A stretch of DNA of 64,000 nucleotides from Spirosoma radiotolerans (GCF_000974425.1 NZ_CP010429.1:6402501-6466500); one strand, 5' to 3'. Shown: positions 7,967 to 16,960, numbered from the stretch's first letter. The notes: generated by a model from the letters alone, not told the origin. Numbers and translations are program-made.

Positions 7967-9724
7967 TCAGTGGGCCGGGTTCTTCAGGCGTTCAATTTCT
8001 GACCAGACAAAACCTATTAACTCCTGGATATGCTCATAGGAAAAGTCGAATGGCACATCGGCGGCTGCATATATCTCCCGAATGGGCGCTTTATAACCCA
8101 GACTTAACGCACTCTTGTAGCCGGCCAAACCCGCCTTTGGGTCGCGCCGGTAATTGCGCCACACGCCAATGGCACCTAATTGGGCAATACCATATTCGAT
8201 GTAGTAAAATGGCACTTCATACAGGTGTAACTGCCGCTGCCAGATGTATTCCTGGTAAAACGCAAAGCCGTCCCAACTGGTAACCGTATCGGCAAACTGA
8301 TTGTAAATCCGGACCCAGTTTTCACCTCGTTCAGCGTCCGTATGCGTCGGGTTCTCATAAATCCAGTGCTGAAACTTGTCAATCGTGGCTACCCAGGGCA
8401 GCGTCTCAATGATGGATTCGAGGTGCTGAAGTTTGGCGCGACGCAGTTCATCCGGATTATCAAAAAATACATCCCAATGATCCATCGATAATAACTCCAT
8501 ACTCATAGACGCTAATTCAGCAACTTCCATGGGCGGATTCCGAAAGGCTTTCAATGACAGATCACGCGTGAGAAACGAGTGAACGGCATGGCCACCTTCG
8601 TGTACCATCGTGACCAGATCACGCAGGCTTGACGTAGCATTCATGAAAATGAACGGCACTCCAATTTCTTCGAGTGGGTAGTTGTATCCGCCCGGTGCTT
8701 TCCCTTTTCGCGACTCCAGATCAAGGTGACCCATGGCGCGCATGATGCGCAGGTCGTCACCTAGTTCACGATCAAGCCGATCAAAACACTCGATTGCTTT
8801 TTCGAGGAGTTCGCTTCCGGTCGAGAACGGTTTCAACGGCGCGCGACCTTCTAAATCGACCTTGGCGTCCCAGGGCCGGAGCGGGTCAACTGAAGGATCA
8901 GACGCCTGTAACTTTAGTTTGCGTTCTTCGGCGAGCTTGTTCACGAAGGGCACAACGGCCTGCGCTACGGAGTTATGAAAATCAAAGCAGTCCTGCGGAC
9001 TATAATCGAATCGACCCAGAGCCGCAAACGCGTAATCGCGAAAGTTATCGAAGCCAGCATTCAGAGCAATTTGATTTCGCAGATCGCGCAACCGGTCGAA
9101 AAGCTGATCAAGCTCCTCATGATCCTGATAACGCCGTTCCCAGATTTTGCGCCAAGCCTCCTCCCGCACAGCCCGGTCCGTCGATTGAAGTCGGTCACTG
9201 GCTTCGGGAAGGGTCATTTCGCGGCCGTCAATCGTTACAGTCATCGCCCCAACGATTGCTCCGTATTTGCGCTCTTCGGTCTGAAGTTCGGTTTGGAGCG
9301 GGACATTTTCATCTCGGTAAATCTCAATAGCCTTCTTCATTCCCCGCACCATTACATCGTAGCCATCGTCGGTTAGCTGGCTTAGGAACGGGCTGTTCAC
9401 GGCTTTCAGGTCCAGCTCGTTTCCATAGGTCGTCATGGGTGGCTGAATGTCTGAAATGAAGAAATTCAGTTTATCCACCAAATCTTCATTGGCGGTATCG
9501 CAAGTCATGCGAATGTACCGCCACGCAAAATTTTCGGATAAGTACGACTCCAGTTCGCTCCGGTCAATCAGCCATTGTTTCAGTTCTTCGGCATTGTCAA
9601 TCGAGCGATCCAGCAGTTCTTCATAAAGCGGCTTTACATCATCCCAACTGCTTAGTTCAATGGTTTCCCCAATGAATGAGCGTGTTGGCCGGGCCGGCAG
9701 GTTTAGGGTTTGATTTGCTGTCAT
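7967..9724 (-). CDS. M3 family oligoendopeptidase (PepF-like)
   Basis: A zinc metallopeptidase of 585 residues, the normal length for M3 oligoendopeptidases. The zinc site is His375-Glu376-Gly-Gly-His379 (VHEGGHAVHSF), followed about 25 residues later by the Glu-rich helix EVAELASMSMELL that supplies the third ligand. No signal peptide, so it acts in the cytoplasm on short peptides from proteolysis. It is divergent from the BlaI-like gene and shares the 163-bp intergenic region with it. It ends close to an otherwise empty 170-bp gap. Confidence 0.93.
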   Translation of the reverse strand: MTANQTLNLPARPTRSFIGETIELSSWDDVKPLYEELLDRSIDNAEELKQWLIDRSELESYLSENFAWRYIRMTCDTANEDLVDKLNFFISDIQPPMTTYGNELDLKAVNSPFLSQLTDDGYDVMVRGMKKAIEIYRDENVPLQTELQTEERKYGAIVGAMTVTIDGREMTLPEASDRLQSTDRAVREEAWRKIWERRYQDHEELDQLFDRLRDLRNQIALNAGFDNFRDYAFAALGRFDYSPQDCFDFHNSVAQAVVPFVNKLAEERKLKLQASDPSVDPLRPWDAKVDLEGRAPLKPFSTGSELLEKAIECFDRLDRELGDDLRIMRAMGHLDLESRKGKAPGGYNYPLEEIGVPFIFMNATSSLRDLVTMVHEGGHAVHSFLTRDLSLKAFRNPPMEVAELASMSMELLSMDHWDVFFDNPDELRRAKLQHLESIIETLPWVATIDKFQHWIYENPTHTDAERGENWVRIYNQFADTVTSWDGFAFYQEYIWQRQLHLYEVPFYYIEYGIAQLGAIGVWRNYRRDPKAGLAGYKSALSLGYKAPIREIYAAADVPFDFSYEHIQELIGFVWSEIERLKNPAH

Positions 9725-9831
9725 AAGTATTGTTACGTAGCGTGGCTAGATTTTAGCTTACGTTTTACGGGGTTTATATGGGTCAAAAGCTACGTTACTG
9801 TAAGTCATTATGAAACTTTTTTGTTCATAAA

Positions 9832-9881
9832 CTTGCAACTACGAAAACGTTCGTATATGTTTACTACGAAATTATTCGTAG
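9832..9881 (+). promoter_or_regulatory. Promoter and double operator of the blaI/blaR1-like pair
   Basis: Two palindromes of the same design, TACGAA-N4-TTCGTA: 9839-9856 and 9864-9881 (the second has perfect 7-bp arms CTACGAA/TTCGTAG). Their centres are 25 bp apart. A Bacteroidota-type promoter can be placed over them: CTTG at 9832-9835, 20-base spacer, TATGTTTA at 9856-9863 (consensus TTTG and TAnnTTTG). The first operator would then fill the spacer and the second the start-site region. The downstream gene encodes a BlaI/MecI-type repressor, so autorepression is likely. Confidence 0.75.
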
Positions 9882-9887
9882 ATAGAT

Positions 9888-10256
9888 ATGAAGCCAACCG
9901 ACTCTGAACTGGAAATCCTGCATGTACTCTGGGCAAACGGTCCCAGCACCGTGCGGCAAGTACATGAGAAACTGAGCCAAAGCCGCGACATTGGGTACAC
10001 AACAGCCTTGAAACTGATGCAGATTATGCATGAAAAGGGGTTCTTATCACGCGAGGAAGACGCCCGCTCACACACGTATGCAGCCCTTGTCAGCGAAGAA
10101 GATACCCAACGGGGGCTGGTTGATCGCTTTGTGGAAACGGCCTTTCGCGGATCAGCGTCGAAACTGATCATGCAGGTGTTGGGGCATCATAAAGCATCGC
10201 GTCAGGAGCTGGACGAAATAAAAAGACTACTAAACGATCTTGACCGCGATTCGTAG
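9888..10256 (+). CDS. BlaI/MecI/CopY family transcriptional repressor
   Basis: A winged-helix regulator of 122 residues, typical of the BlaI/MecI/CopY family: N-terminal KPTDSELEILHVLWANGPST, recognition region GYTTALKLMQIMHEKGFL and wing RSHTYAA, then a helical dimerisation tail. These repressors bind palindromes as dimers and are inactivated by cleavage by a BlaR1/MecR1 protease. The gene starts 6 bases after the second operator palindrome and is followed 80 bases later by the M56 protease gene, the classic pairing. The inducing signal is unlikely to be a beta-lactam bound by a penicillin-binding domain, since the partner lacks one. Confidence 0.92.
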   Translation: MKPTDSELEILHVLWANGPSTVRQVHEKLSQSRDIGYTTALKLMQIMHEKGFLSREEDARSHTYAALVSEEDTQRGLVDRFVETAFRGSASKLIMQVLGHHKASRQELDEIKRLLNDLDRDS

Positions 10257-10336
10257 GATCTTCCCTGATTTACCTAACTGATCGATCATCCGTGGAAACC
10301 ACACTTTGATTTGCTAAACCAACAGACAACACGTTT

Positions 10337-12502
10337 ATGAACTCGTTCAATTTTCTATCAAGTCCGGTTGCCGACGCGCTTGGCTGGACCCTGCTTCACG
10401 CGGTCTGGCAAGGGTTTGCGTTGGTACTACCCGCAGCGGTGGCCTTACATCTGCTGCGGAGCCGGTCGAGCGCCCTGCGCTACCGAATCGGCACGTTTAC
10501 GCTGCTCAGCCAGTTGCTGGTTTCGACCGCTACGTTTATCTGGTGCTATACGCCGGTAGCTACGATCCACTCCTCGACGTCTGTGATGATGACGGTTCAG
10601 GCACTGCCCGTTCGCTGGCAGTCTGTTGCACAAACATTACCCTGGCATCAGCAAATGCAGTTGTTTTTGGCGAACCACCTGGGCCAGTTTGTGCTCATGT
10701 ATCTGATTGGCGTAGCCCTTTTCGGACTACGGCTGGCTGGTGGCTGGCTATACTTACAACGACTCACCCAAACTGCTACCCAACCCGCTGCGTCCATATG
10801 TCTGCAACTCGCCAACCGCATTCGGTCGACGCTGGCTATCAAGATCGTCGTTCAGGTACGGGAATCAGCTCGCACTACCGTTCCTATGGTCGTTGGTGTC
10901 CTGAAGCCTGTTCTGCTACTGCCAGTTGGCCTGGTTACCAACCTCACATCGCGCGAAATAGAAGCCGTTTTAGCGCATGAATTGGCGCACATCAAACGCC
11001 ATGATTACGCCGTTAACCTGCTTCAATCGGTAGTAGAAGTACTTTACTTCTTCCACCCGGCTCTATGGTGGCTGTCGGCGCGGGTGCGGGAAGAACGCGA
11101 ACATTGCTGTGACGATCTGGCGGTGCAGGCCTGCGGTGGCGACGGTCGCATTCTGGCGCAGGCTCTGGCGCATGTCGAAGAACTCCGGCTAACTCCGGCA
11201 CCCTCAGCTCCGGCGCTGGCCATGGCCCTAACAACCAACCGGCAACAGTTACTACACCGGGTTCAACGAATGCTGGGTGTTCCAACCCGTCCGTTCGTTT
11301 CCAACGGCAGTTTGGCCGGTTTAACTCTGGCAACGATTCTGTTGATGAGCATATCCGTTTATGCAATGCAAAAACAGAATCAGCCCAAGCCCACCAAGAG
11401 TTCATCACCGTCAACCCGTCGGCACAAGACTGGCAATGGGAGTGAGTTTAGCATGATCGACAACAAAAAGGTCGATTACATTATCTGGAAAGGCCAGAAA
11501 CTACCAGCCAGCCGCATTGCCCGATTGCAAAAGCAATTCGACCTGGTTATGTCAGGCCAACTTTCGCTTGATGCTGTAAAACAACCTGATCGGGATATTC
11601 TGCTCACCATAATAGAAACGAATCAGGGCCATCAGGAAGGCATGGAGGCATTAGCAGAAGGCTTAAGCCACATTGACTACAGCAACATTGTCGCATCAGC
11701 CTTGAAAAACGTCCCCCTTAGTCCAGATGGAACTGTGGAGGGATTGGCTAAGGTGGATTATGATTCGATCATCAATAATGCATTTGCATCGTTACCGACC
11801 TTAAACGCTCTGTCCGACTCTCACGATAAGCTCAATCAGCGTCTGCTTGATACGGATTCTCTTCCCGAAGAATTCCATAACAAGTTCTTGGACCTCAAGC
11901 TTAAATACGATCAATTACATAGCCAGTTAACTGCGAACGAAAAGGCGATGGAAGATTACATTGCGAAAATGAGGGAACCTTCAAATCAGCGCCAACGCCT
12001 GTATCTGGAGCAGCGTAAATTACAGGAGGAGATGGCATACTTGCAAAAACAAGCTTCCAGAGCCGACTTCCGTACGCTCAACGATGCGCTTTTAGCGGAA
12101 ATGGCCACTGCCGAACGTAATCTATCAGAAGCCCGTAAACGACTGAATGAATTTACCTACAAGGAGATTAACCCGTATTCAGACAGTTTGTCTAAAACGT
12201 TTAAGCGATTGAGACGATTAAGAGACTCTATCCGAATAAATGAAGAACAGATAATCCGATTAACGCCTGAAGCACTTGAAACCCCGGAACCACCGAAGGC
12301 CAACATCCATACTCCACGGGGAGTCATTGCACCAGCCGCCCCCATCCCCCCAGCGGCATCAGTGCGTGCAATACCCGCTCCAAAGCCAGCCCCGGCGGCT
12401 CCCGCACTGGCACCAACACCTGCGGTCCCGGCAACTTCCATACGAGGCCGAAGAATGGCAACTCCGAAGCCCGCGCTGCCACCAGTCCCCGAACGGCCGT
12501 AG
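10337..12502 (+). CDS. BlaR1/MecR1-like M56 membrane metalloprotease with unusual C-terminal region
   Basis: A protein of 721 residues. The N-terminal half has TM helices (about 15-40, 50-70, 110-140) and the M56 zinc site His214-Glu-Leu-Ala-His218, followed by EREHCCDD with the downstream acidic ligand. A last TM segment is near residues 325-345. Instead of a penicillin-binding sensor domain, residues about 350-721 form a largely helical region with predicted coiled coils (about 515-640) and an Ala/Pro-rich tail (about 650-721). It probably detects an envelope signal and cleaves the BlaI-like repressor. Many Bacteroidota M56 proteins have variable C-termini; the exact ligand is unknown. Confidence 0.88.
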   Translation: MNSFNFLSSPVADALGWTLLHAVWQGFALVLPAAVALHLLRSRSSALRYRIGTFTLLSQLLVSTATFIWCYTPVATIHSSTSVMMTVQALPVRWQSVAQTLPWHQQMQLFLANHLGQFVLMYLIGVALFGLRLAGGWLYLQRLTQTATQPAASICLQLANRIRSTLAIKIVVQVRESARTTVPMVVGVLKPVLLLPVGLVTNLTSREIEAVLAHELAHIKRHDYAVNLLQSVVEVLYFFHPALWWLSARVREEREHCCDDLAVQACGGDGRILAQALAHVEELRLTPAPSAPALAMALTTNRQQLLHRVQRMLGVPTRPFVSNGSLAGLTLATILLMSISVYAMQKQNQPKPTKSSSPSTRRHKTGNGSEFSMIDNKKVDYIIWKGQKLPASRIARLQKQFDLVMSGQLSLDAVKQPDRDILLTIIETNQGHQEGMEALAEGLSHIDYSNIVASALKNVPLSPDGTVEGLAKVDYDSIINNAFASLPTLNALSDSHDKLNQRLLDTDSLPEEFHNKFLDLKLKYDQLHSQLTANEKAMEDYIAKMREPSNQRQRLYLEQRKLQEEMAYLQKQASRADFRTLNDALLAEMATAERNLSEARKRLNEFTYKEINPYSDSLSKTFKRLRRLRDSIRINEEQIIRLTPEALETPEPPKANIHTPRGVIAPAAPIPPAASVRAIPAPKPAPAAPALAPTPAVPATSIRGRRMATPKPALPPVPERP

Positions 12503-12517
12503 TTCACTAAATAAAAA

Positions 12518-12554
12518 CAAGTAGGCAGGAAGCTGATGGCTTCCTGCCTACTTG
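12518..12554 (+). terminator. 16-bp perfect hairpin after the M56 gene
   Basis: Arms of 16 bp (12518-12533 and 12539-12554) with a 5-base loop, starting 15 bases past the stop. No U tract follows. It probably ends the repressor-protease operon. Confidence 0.7.
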
Positions 12555-12586
12555 GTACGATATTCTTATGTATTGTGTCTACGGGA

Positions 12587-12643
12587 CCGTGTCCTCACGG
12601 CCTATAGACTTGGCTGGCGCTTGTGTGGTCCGTGAGGACACGG
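12587..12643. repeat. Intergenic inverted repeat, possible dispersed element
   Basis: Perfect 14-bp arms (12587-12600 and 12630-12643: CCGTGTCCTCACGG and its complement), extended by two more pairs after one mismatch, around a 29-base centre. It sits between two convergent genes, next to an independent hairpin. A second structure beside an existing terminator is more like a repeat element (REP-like) than a terminator. Confidence 0.55.
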
Positions 12644-12663
12644 ACCACGGACAAACCTTATAA

Positions 12664-13734
12664 TTAGTCGATTTCAATCACGACATCGCGGCCAACGGGG
12701 TGTGCCACGCAAGTAAGTACATATCCGGCTTTTAATTCTGATTCCGAAAGGCCGTCTTCTTCGTCCAGTTTAACTTTTCCCGAAATGCATTTGCCCAGGC
12801 AAGCGGTACACATGCCCGCCTGACACGAATAGGGCAGATCAATATCCAGATCCAAAGCAGCTTCCAGAATGGTTTGATGGGGCGCCACGGCAAATTTATA
12901 CTCGCTGCCCTCATACAGTACCGTCACTTCAGGCGAACCACTATCGCCCGCAGTTAGTGGTTCCTCCACAACTTCACCAGCCGCAACAGGCGCCGTCGCG
13001 TAGCTTTCCTTATGGACACGCTCCGCCGAAACACCGACCAGCGACAAGGCCGAACGGGCTTCGGCCATCATACCATCGGGACCGCAGAGGTAAAAGCTCG
13101 CATTCTGAAGATCGGCTTTAGGCAACTGATCGAATAATCGGGTAAGCGTGTGCTGGTTTAAGCGCCCTTCGGCTCCTGCCCAGCCAGCCGATGGCTGACT
13201 CAGCACGTGGGTTACCTGAAAGCGCGACTTGCCGTAGGCCTGCTCCATGGCGTCCAGATGGGCTTTATAAATAATTGACTCCTCGTTGCGGTTGCCGTAA
13301 ATAAGCCACACGCGGCTGTTTGGCTCCACGTGAAGGGCCGATTTAGCCATCGAAAACAGGGGTGTAATGCCACTACCCGCGCCAATCAAGACAATAGTCC
13401 GGCGGCTTTGCGGATCGAGTTTTGGCACAAATGTGCCCATTGGCTCCAGCGTTTCAAGAATGTCGCCCGGCTTAATGCGGTCGAGGAGATAATTGGACGC
13501 CAGTCCACCCGGTACACGCTTTACAGATACCGATAAAGACACATCGACATGGGGCGATGAGGCCATGGAATAAGATCGACGAACTTTTTGACCGTTTATG
13601 TTGAGCAGAAATGTCAGAAATTGGCCCGGCTGGTAGCGAATTTCCTCGCTGATGGGATGCCAGAAACTTATGGTTACCGCGTCGCTCGTTTCCCGATTGA
13701 CGTCTTTTACTTTTAAAAAATACCGATTTGCCAT
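12664..13734 (-). CDS. PaaE-like flavin/2Fe-2S reductase
   Basis: A three-domain electron-transfer protein of 356 residues. An FAD-binding domain has the RRSYSMAS motif, an NAD(P)-binding domain has GAGSGITPLFSM, and the C-terminal plant-type ferredoxin carries Cys304, Cys309, Cys312 and Cys342 for a 2Fe-2S cluster. The order FAD-NAD-ferredoxin matches PaaE, the reductase of phenylacetyl-CoA epoxidase, and related oxygenase reductases. No other paa genes are in the window, so it may serve another monooxygenase or desaturase. It stands alone, convergent with the M56 gene. Confidence 0.88.
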   Translation of the reverse strand: MANRYFLKVKDVNRETSDAVTISFWHPISEEIRYQPGQFLTFLLNINGQKVRRSYSMASSPHVDVSLSVSVKRVPGGLASNYLLDRIKPGDILETLEPMGTFVPKLDPQSRRTIVLIGAGSGITPLFSMAKSALHVEPNSRVWLIYGNRNEESIIYKAHLDAMEQAYGKSRFQVTHVLSQPSAGWAGAEGRLNQHTLTRLFDQLPKADLQNASFYLCGPDGMMAEARSALSLVGVSAERVHKESYATAPVAAGEVVEEPLTAGDSGSPEVTVLYEGSEYKFAVAPHQTILEAALDLDIDLPYSCQAGMCTACLGKCISGKVKLDEEDGLSESELKAGYVLTCVAHPVGRDVVIEID

Positions 13735-13887
13735 TACTATTCAGGTTGTCTTTCACTACCGGGCGAACCAATCGAGCAGACCTACGCGACCGGCAGATTA
13801 TGTCCGCTGTAGCGGCTCTGTTTTCGTTAGTCCCCGTTTTATTTAATTGACTTCTTTCCGACAAAGGTACAAGTGAACACTGGGAAC

Positions 13888-14736
13888 TTACCCATTTTTA
13901 TGAAAATCAACTAACTCATCAGCAGGGGCTTTAATACTACGACCCATTGTTAAACCGGTTTGTTTTACCGCCTGTTGCAGCAAATCAGAAAAATAGTAGG
14001 CAATAGACCCGACAAAGTGAACCGGCCACTGGCTCGCTTCCGGAAAGCGCTTAACGTACGTTGTCAGGAATAAAACAAACGCATCGGTAACCAACTGGGC
14101 GATGTAGGGATGAGTTAAATGAGTGAACAAAAAGGGCGTAAATGAAGCAAAATAGCGGTTAGGAAACGGCTTTTGGTAAGCGTTTTCCAGCAATGTTGGG
14201 CGGTCGAGGGCGTATTGATTCTGAAAGGCCTCCTGAAGTTCAGCGGGCAGGCGGTCCTGAAAAAAATCGCGAACCAGTGTTTTGCCAAGATACCCCCCAC
14301 TCCCTTCGTCACCAAGCCAGAAGCCCAGCGACTGAATCCCGCAAATAGTAGTAGTCCCATCATAACAGCAGGCATTGGCTCCTGTTCCCAGAATACACAC
14401 GATACCCGACTGATGGCCCATGGCCGCTCTGGCGGCACCAAGCATGTCGCTATTGACCTCAACAAGCTGTAAGCCCGGCAACACCAGGTGCAGGGCATCG
14501 GCTATGATGTAATTGACCGACGGGCCTGTGCAGCCGGTTCCGTAGTAGAACACTTTGGTTAAGCTGGCCTGCTTCAGATGCGGCAGTAATTGTGCCTGCA
14601 ATGTTGCCGCTATTTGTTGGGCGTTTTGATAATATGGATTGAAGCCATCCGTTTGAATAGCAAGGGAATGACCCGTATTTGTATCGACAAGACGCCAGTC
14701 GGTTTTTGTCGATCCACTATCAGCAATTAAAAACAT
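13888..14736 (-). CDS. BadF/BadG-type ATPase, N-acetylglucosamine kinase-like
   Basis: An ASKHA-fold kinase of 282 residues. The phosphate-1 motif is DSGSTKTDW near the N-terminus and the phosphate-2 region is ILGTGANACCYDG at about residues 114-126, followed by LGDEGSGGYLGK, typical of N-acetylglucosamine kinases and BadF-type ATPases. No signal peptide; cytoplasmic. Likely role is phosphorylation of an amino sugar during cell-wall recycling. It starts 254 bases before the cytochrome-b5-like gene region on the same strand. Exact sugar specificity is not shown. Confidence 0.87.
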   Translation of the reverse strand: MFLIADSGSTKTDWRLVDTNTGHSLAIQTDGFNPYYQNAQQIAATLQAQLLPHLKQASLTKVFYYGTGCTGPSVNYIIADALHLVLPGLQLVEVNSDMLGAARAAMGHQSGIVCILGTGANACCYDGTTTICGIQSLGFWLGDEGSGGYLGKTLVRDFFQDRLPAELQEAFQNQYALDRPTLLENAYQKPFPNRYFASFTPFLFTHLTHPYIAQLVTDAFVLFLTTYVKRFPEASQWPVHFVGSIAYYFSDLLQQAVKQTGLTMGRSIKAPADELVDFHKNG

Positions 14737-14769
14737 AAAATATAGTACGGATTACGATCTGGGATAGCC

Positions 14770-15018
14770 CTAAACTAATTTCCCAACGGCAGAAAACCGG
14801 GCAAAAACGCCGTTGGTATGCGGAGCATCACTGAGCTCATCGGTGAGATCCTGACCAGCCCAATGTTCATAGTGTTTACCATTGCGCCAGAGCCGGGACG
14901 CCGACAGGTCGTAAATGACTCCTTCATAAGCACACCAGATTTCATCACGGTCCTGGCCATTACGGAGGGCTAATTGTGAACGGGTGTATACAGGAAGTGA
15001 TGGATTATTTACGGGCAT
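14770..15018 (-). CDS. Cytochrome b5-like heme-binding domain protein
   Basis: A single-domain protein of 82 residues. The core WCAYEGVIYDLSAS and the following HYEHWAGQDLT and DAPHT match the predicted heme/steroid-binding (cytochrome b5-like) family; His49, His52 and His67 are the candidate heme ligands. No signal peptide or membrane anchor, so a soluble cytoplasmic protein. It lies upstream of the kinase gene on the same strand with a 33-base gap. Partners are unknown. Confidence 0.8.
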   Translation of the reverse strand: MPVNNPSLPVYTRSQLALRNGQDRDEIWCAYEGVIYDLSASRLWRNGKHYEHWAGQDLTDELSDAPHTNGVFARFSAVGKLV

Positions 15019-15060
15019 CGTATCCGATCAGTCAAAGAAGGATAATTATTAAGTATCGCT

Positions 15061-15093
15061 TTTGTTAGTAACGACAAAATTAGCGTAACTTAG
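15061..15093 (+). promoter_or_regulatory. Bacteroidota-type promoter of lipoprotein gene
   Basis: TTTG at 15061-15064, a 21-base spacer and TAACTTAG at 15086-15093, one mismatch from TAnnTTTG. It lies 31 bases before the lipoprotein start codon. Confidence 0.45.
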
Positions 15094-15124
15094 CCACTTC
15101 TGTTCCTACTGCATTTGTTTAACC

Positions 15125-15574
15125 ATGAGAAAGACTCATCACATCGCTTTTCTTTCACTTTTAGTTTTTTTGGGTGCCCTTATGGGCTGTAGTGGCAACA
15201 AGCCAGCCCCCGTTTCAGAACGTATTGCCAAAATCTGGACGGCCAGTAAAGTAGACGAGAACAAAATAACGGTCTACACCAAAGGGGGAGCCTCCAATGT
15301 TCGTAATTACACATCGTTCAAACTGGATTTGAGTCAGGCTCCAACCGTAAAATACACAGAGTTCGACGGGAACACATTCGTGGGGAAATACTCGCTTCCA
15401 ACCGATAATCGCCTTGTACTGACTGACCTGAACCCAGTACCGACTGGTCTTACTACCGGCACCATTGAGTTTACCATTAACTCAATTGATGACAACAACC
15501 TGAGTTTGTCGCGCACAACCACAAGCCAGAAAACCGGCGGTACCTTAAATGATTACACGCTGACGAATCCGTAA
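15125..15574 (+). CDS. Lipoprotein of unknown function
   Basis: A protein of 149 residues with a lipoprotein signal (MRKTHH, hydrophobic core, lipobox ALMGC, Cys22). The mature part is Thr/Asn-rich with alternating beta-strand patterns (KIWTASKVDENKITVYTKGG and TIEFTINSIDDNNLSLSRT), which suggests a small beta-barrel like the lipocalin-type domains of Bacteroidota lipoproteins. It is a single-gene unit with its own promoter and a classical terminator. I do not recognise a defined function. Confidence 0.8.
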   Translation: MRKTHHIAFLSLLVFLGALMGCSGNKPAPVSERIAKIWTASKVDENKITVYTKGGASNVRNYTSFKLDLSQAPTVKYTEFDGNTFVGKYSLPTDNRLVLTDLNPVPTGLTTGTIEFTINSIDDNNLSLSRTTTSQKTGGTLNDYTLTNP

Positions 15575-15599
15575 GGCTTCTGTAAACCAATTCAACCTG

Positions 15600-15635
15600 A
15601 AAGCCGTTCCGTATGTCAATCGGAGCGGCTTTTTG
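15600..15635 (+). terminator. Rho-independent terminator of lipoprotein gene
   Basis: Stem AAAGCCGTTCCG pairing with CGGAGCGGCTTT (one wobble), loop of 9 bases, then a T run. It begins 26 bases past the stop codon and is the most classical terminator in the window. Confidence 0.8.
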
Positions 15636-15651
15636 GTTCTATAAGATTAAT

Positions 15652-15762
15652 TTAACCACGTCGGACCGCCGAAGCGGAGGCATGGAGAACACAGAGCTGT
15701 AAACTATCGTTTTTAGCTGTTTTAATCTCCGTGCCTCTGCTTCGGCGGTCCGACGTGGTTAA
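15652..15762. repeat. 111-bp intergenic inverted-repeat element
   Basis: Arms 15652-15688 and 15726-15762 are 37 bases each with only two mismatches, around a 37-base centre. It lies after an independent terminator and directly abuts the thiL promoter box. Size and form fit a non-autonomous, REP- or MITE-like element. Confidence 0.65.
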
Positions 15763-15770
15763 TAAATTTG
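15763..15770 (+). promoter_or_regulatory. Possible thiL -7 box
   Basis: TAAATTTG matches TAnnTTTG exactly and sits 31 bases before the thiL ATG. No good TTTG lies at the expected upstream distance, where the inverted repeat's right arm is instead. Confidence 0.35.
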
Positions 15771-15800
15771 CCCAATGCTTATTAATTACTTAGAGTGATA

Positions 15801-16829
15801 ATGACTGACCTAAATAAACTTGGCGAAATTGGCCTGATCGAGCGTATTCGGCAGGCCACAACGGCACCAACGCATACAGAAACGATTCGGGGTATTGGCG
15901 ATGATGCCGCTGTGTTCGATTGGGAAACGGATTACGGTTTGCTCTCTACCGATATGCTGGTTGAGGGCATTCATTTTGATCTGACGTATGTTCCCTTGAA
16001 ACACCTGGGCTATAAGGCTGTCACGTATGGCGTTTCGGATATTGCAGCCATGAATGGACTACCCATTCAGATCACCGTTAGCATTGCCCTAAGCAGTCGG
16101 TTTCCGGTAGAAGCCATCGATGAATTATATGAAGGCATCCGGGCAGCCTGTGACGCGTATAATGTCGATTTGGTGGGTGGTGATACAACCGCATCCCGGT
16201 CAGGGTTAATTATTTCGGTATCCGTCGTGGGTAAGGTCCCGAAAGAGTTGATCACCTATCGCAACACCGCCAAAGCCAACGATGTTGTGTGTGTTACCGG
16301 CGATTTAGGCGCAGCCTATCTTGGTCTGCAACTGCTGGAACGAGAGAAACAAGTATATCTGGCCGATCCCAATATGCAGCCTAATCTTTCCGAAGAGCGG
16401 GCTTACCTGGTCCAGCGTCAACTCCGGCCCGACGCCCGCACGGACATGGTTCACGAACTTCGTGACCTTGGTATACGCCCGACGGCGATGATCGACATTT
16501 CGGACGGTCTGGCTTCTGAACTACTTCACATTTGCCACCAATCCGGGACCGGAGCGGTAATTTTTGACGAAAATATACCCATCGATGACCAGACGCATCT
16601 GGCCGCTGACGAGTTTAAAATCAGCCCCATTACGGCAGCTTTAAACGGGGGCGAAGATTACGAACTCCTGTTTACCGTTCGGCCGCAGGAATTCGAAAAA
16701 CTAGCCACGAACGCTCGAATCACCGCCATTGGCTATTTGACCGATACGCCATCACAAATCGTGTTGGCCACTAAGGCCGGGCAGCAGACACCAATTCGTG
16801 CCCAGGGTTGGAATACAGCTGCGGATTAA
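15801..16829 (+). CDS. thiL: Thiamine-monophosphate kinase
   Basis: ATP-dependent phosphorylation of thiamine monophosphate to thiamine diphosphate, the last step of the pathway. The 342-residue protein shows the family features: N-terminal LGEIGLIERI, the ATP/metal motif RGIGDDAAVF, LLSTDMLVEGIHF, the VGGDTTAS loop and C-terminal LNGGEDYELLFTV. The ATG at 15801 is preferred to a GTG two codons upstream. The gene is followed by the cyclase-family gene on the same strand after 131 bases. No other thiamine gene is present. Confidence 0.95.
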   Translation: MTDLNKLGEIGLIERIRQATTAPTHTETIRGIGDDAAVFDWETDYGLLSTDMLVEGIHFDLTYVPLKHLGYKAVTYGVSDIAAMNGLPIQITVSIALSSRFPVEAIDELYEGIRAACDAYNVDLVGGDTTASRSGLIISVSVVGKVPKELITYRNTAKANDVVCVTGDLGAAYLGLQLLEREKQVYLADPNMQPNLSEERAYLVQRQLRPDARTDMVHELRDLGIRPTAMIDISDGLASELLHICHQSGTGAVIFDENIPIDDQTHLAADEFKISPITAALNGGEDYELLFTVRPQEFEKLATNARITAIGYLTDTPSQIVLATKAGQQTPIRAQGWNTAAD

Positions 16830-16960
16830 ATTAATTGGTAGGAACAGGCTCATTGATTTGCAATGAAAAAGACAGGTATTCAGGCGGCTTATTACTTCGA
16901 GTAAATCAGTCCAGCGGTTTTACGCCTTTTTCTATAACCAAGTTCTACCTCAGACAAAAA

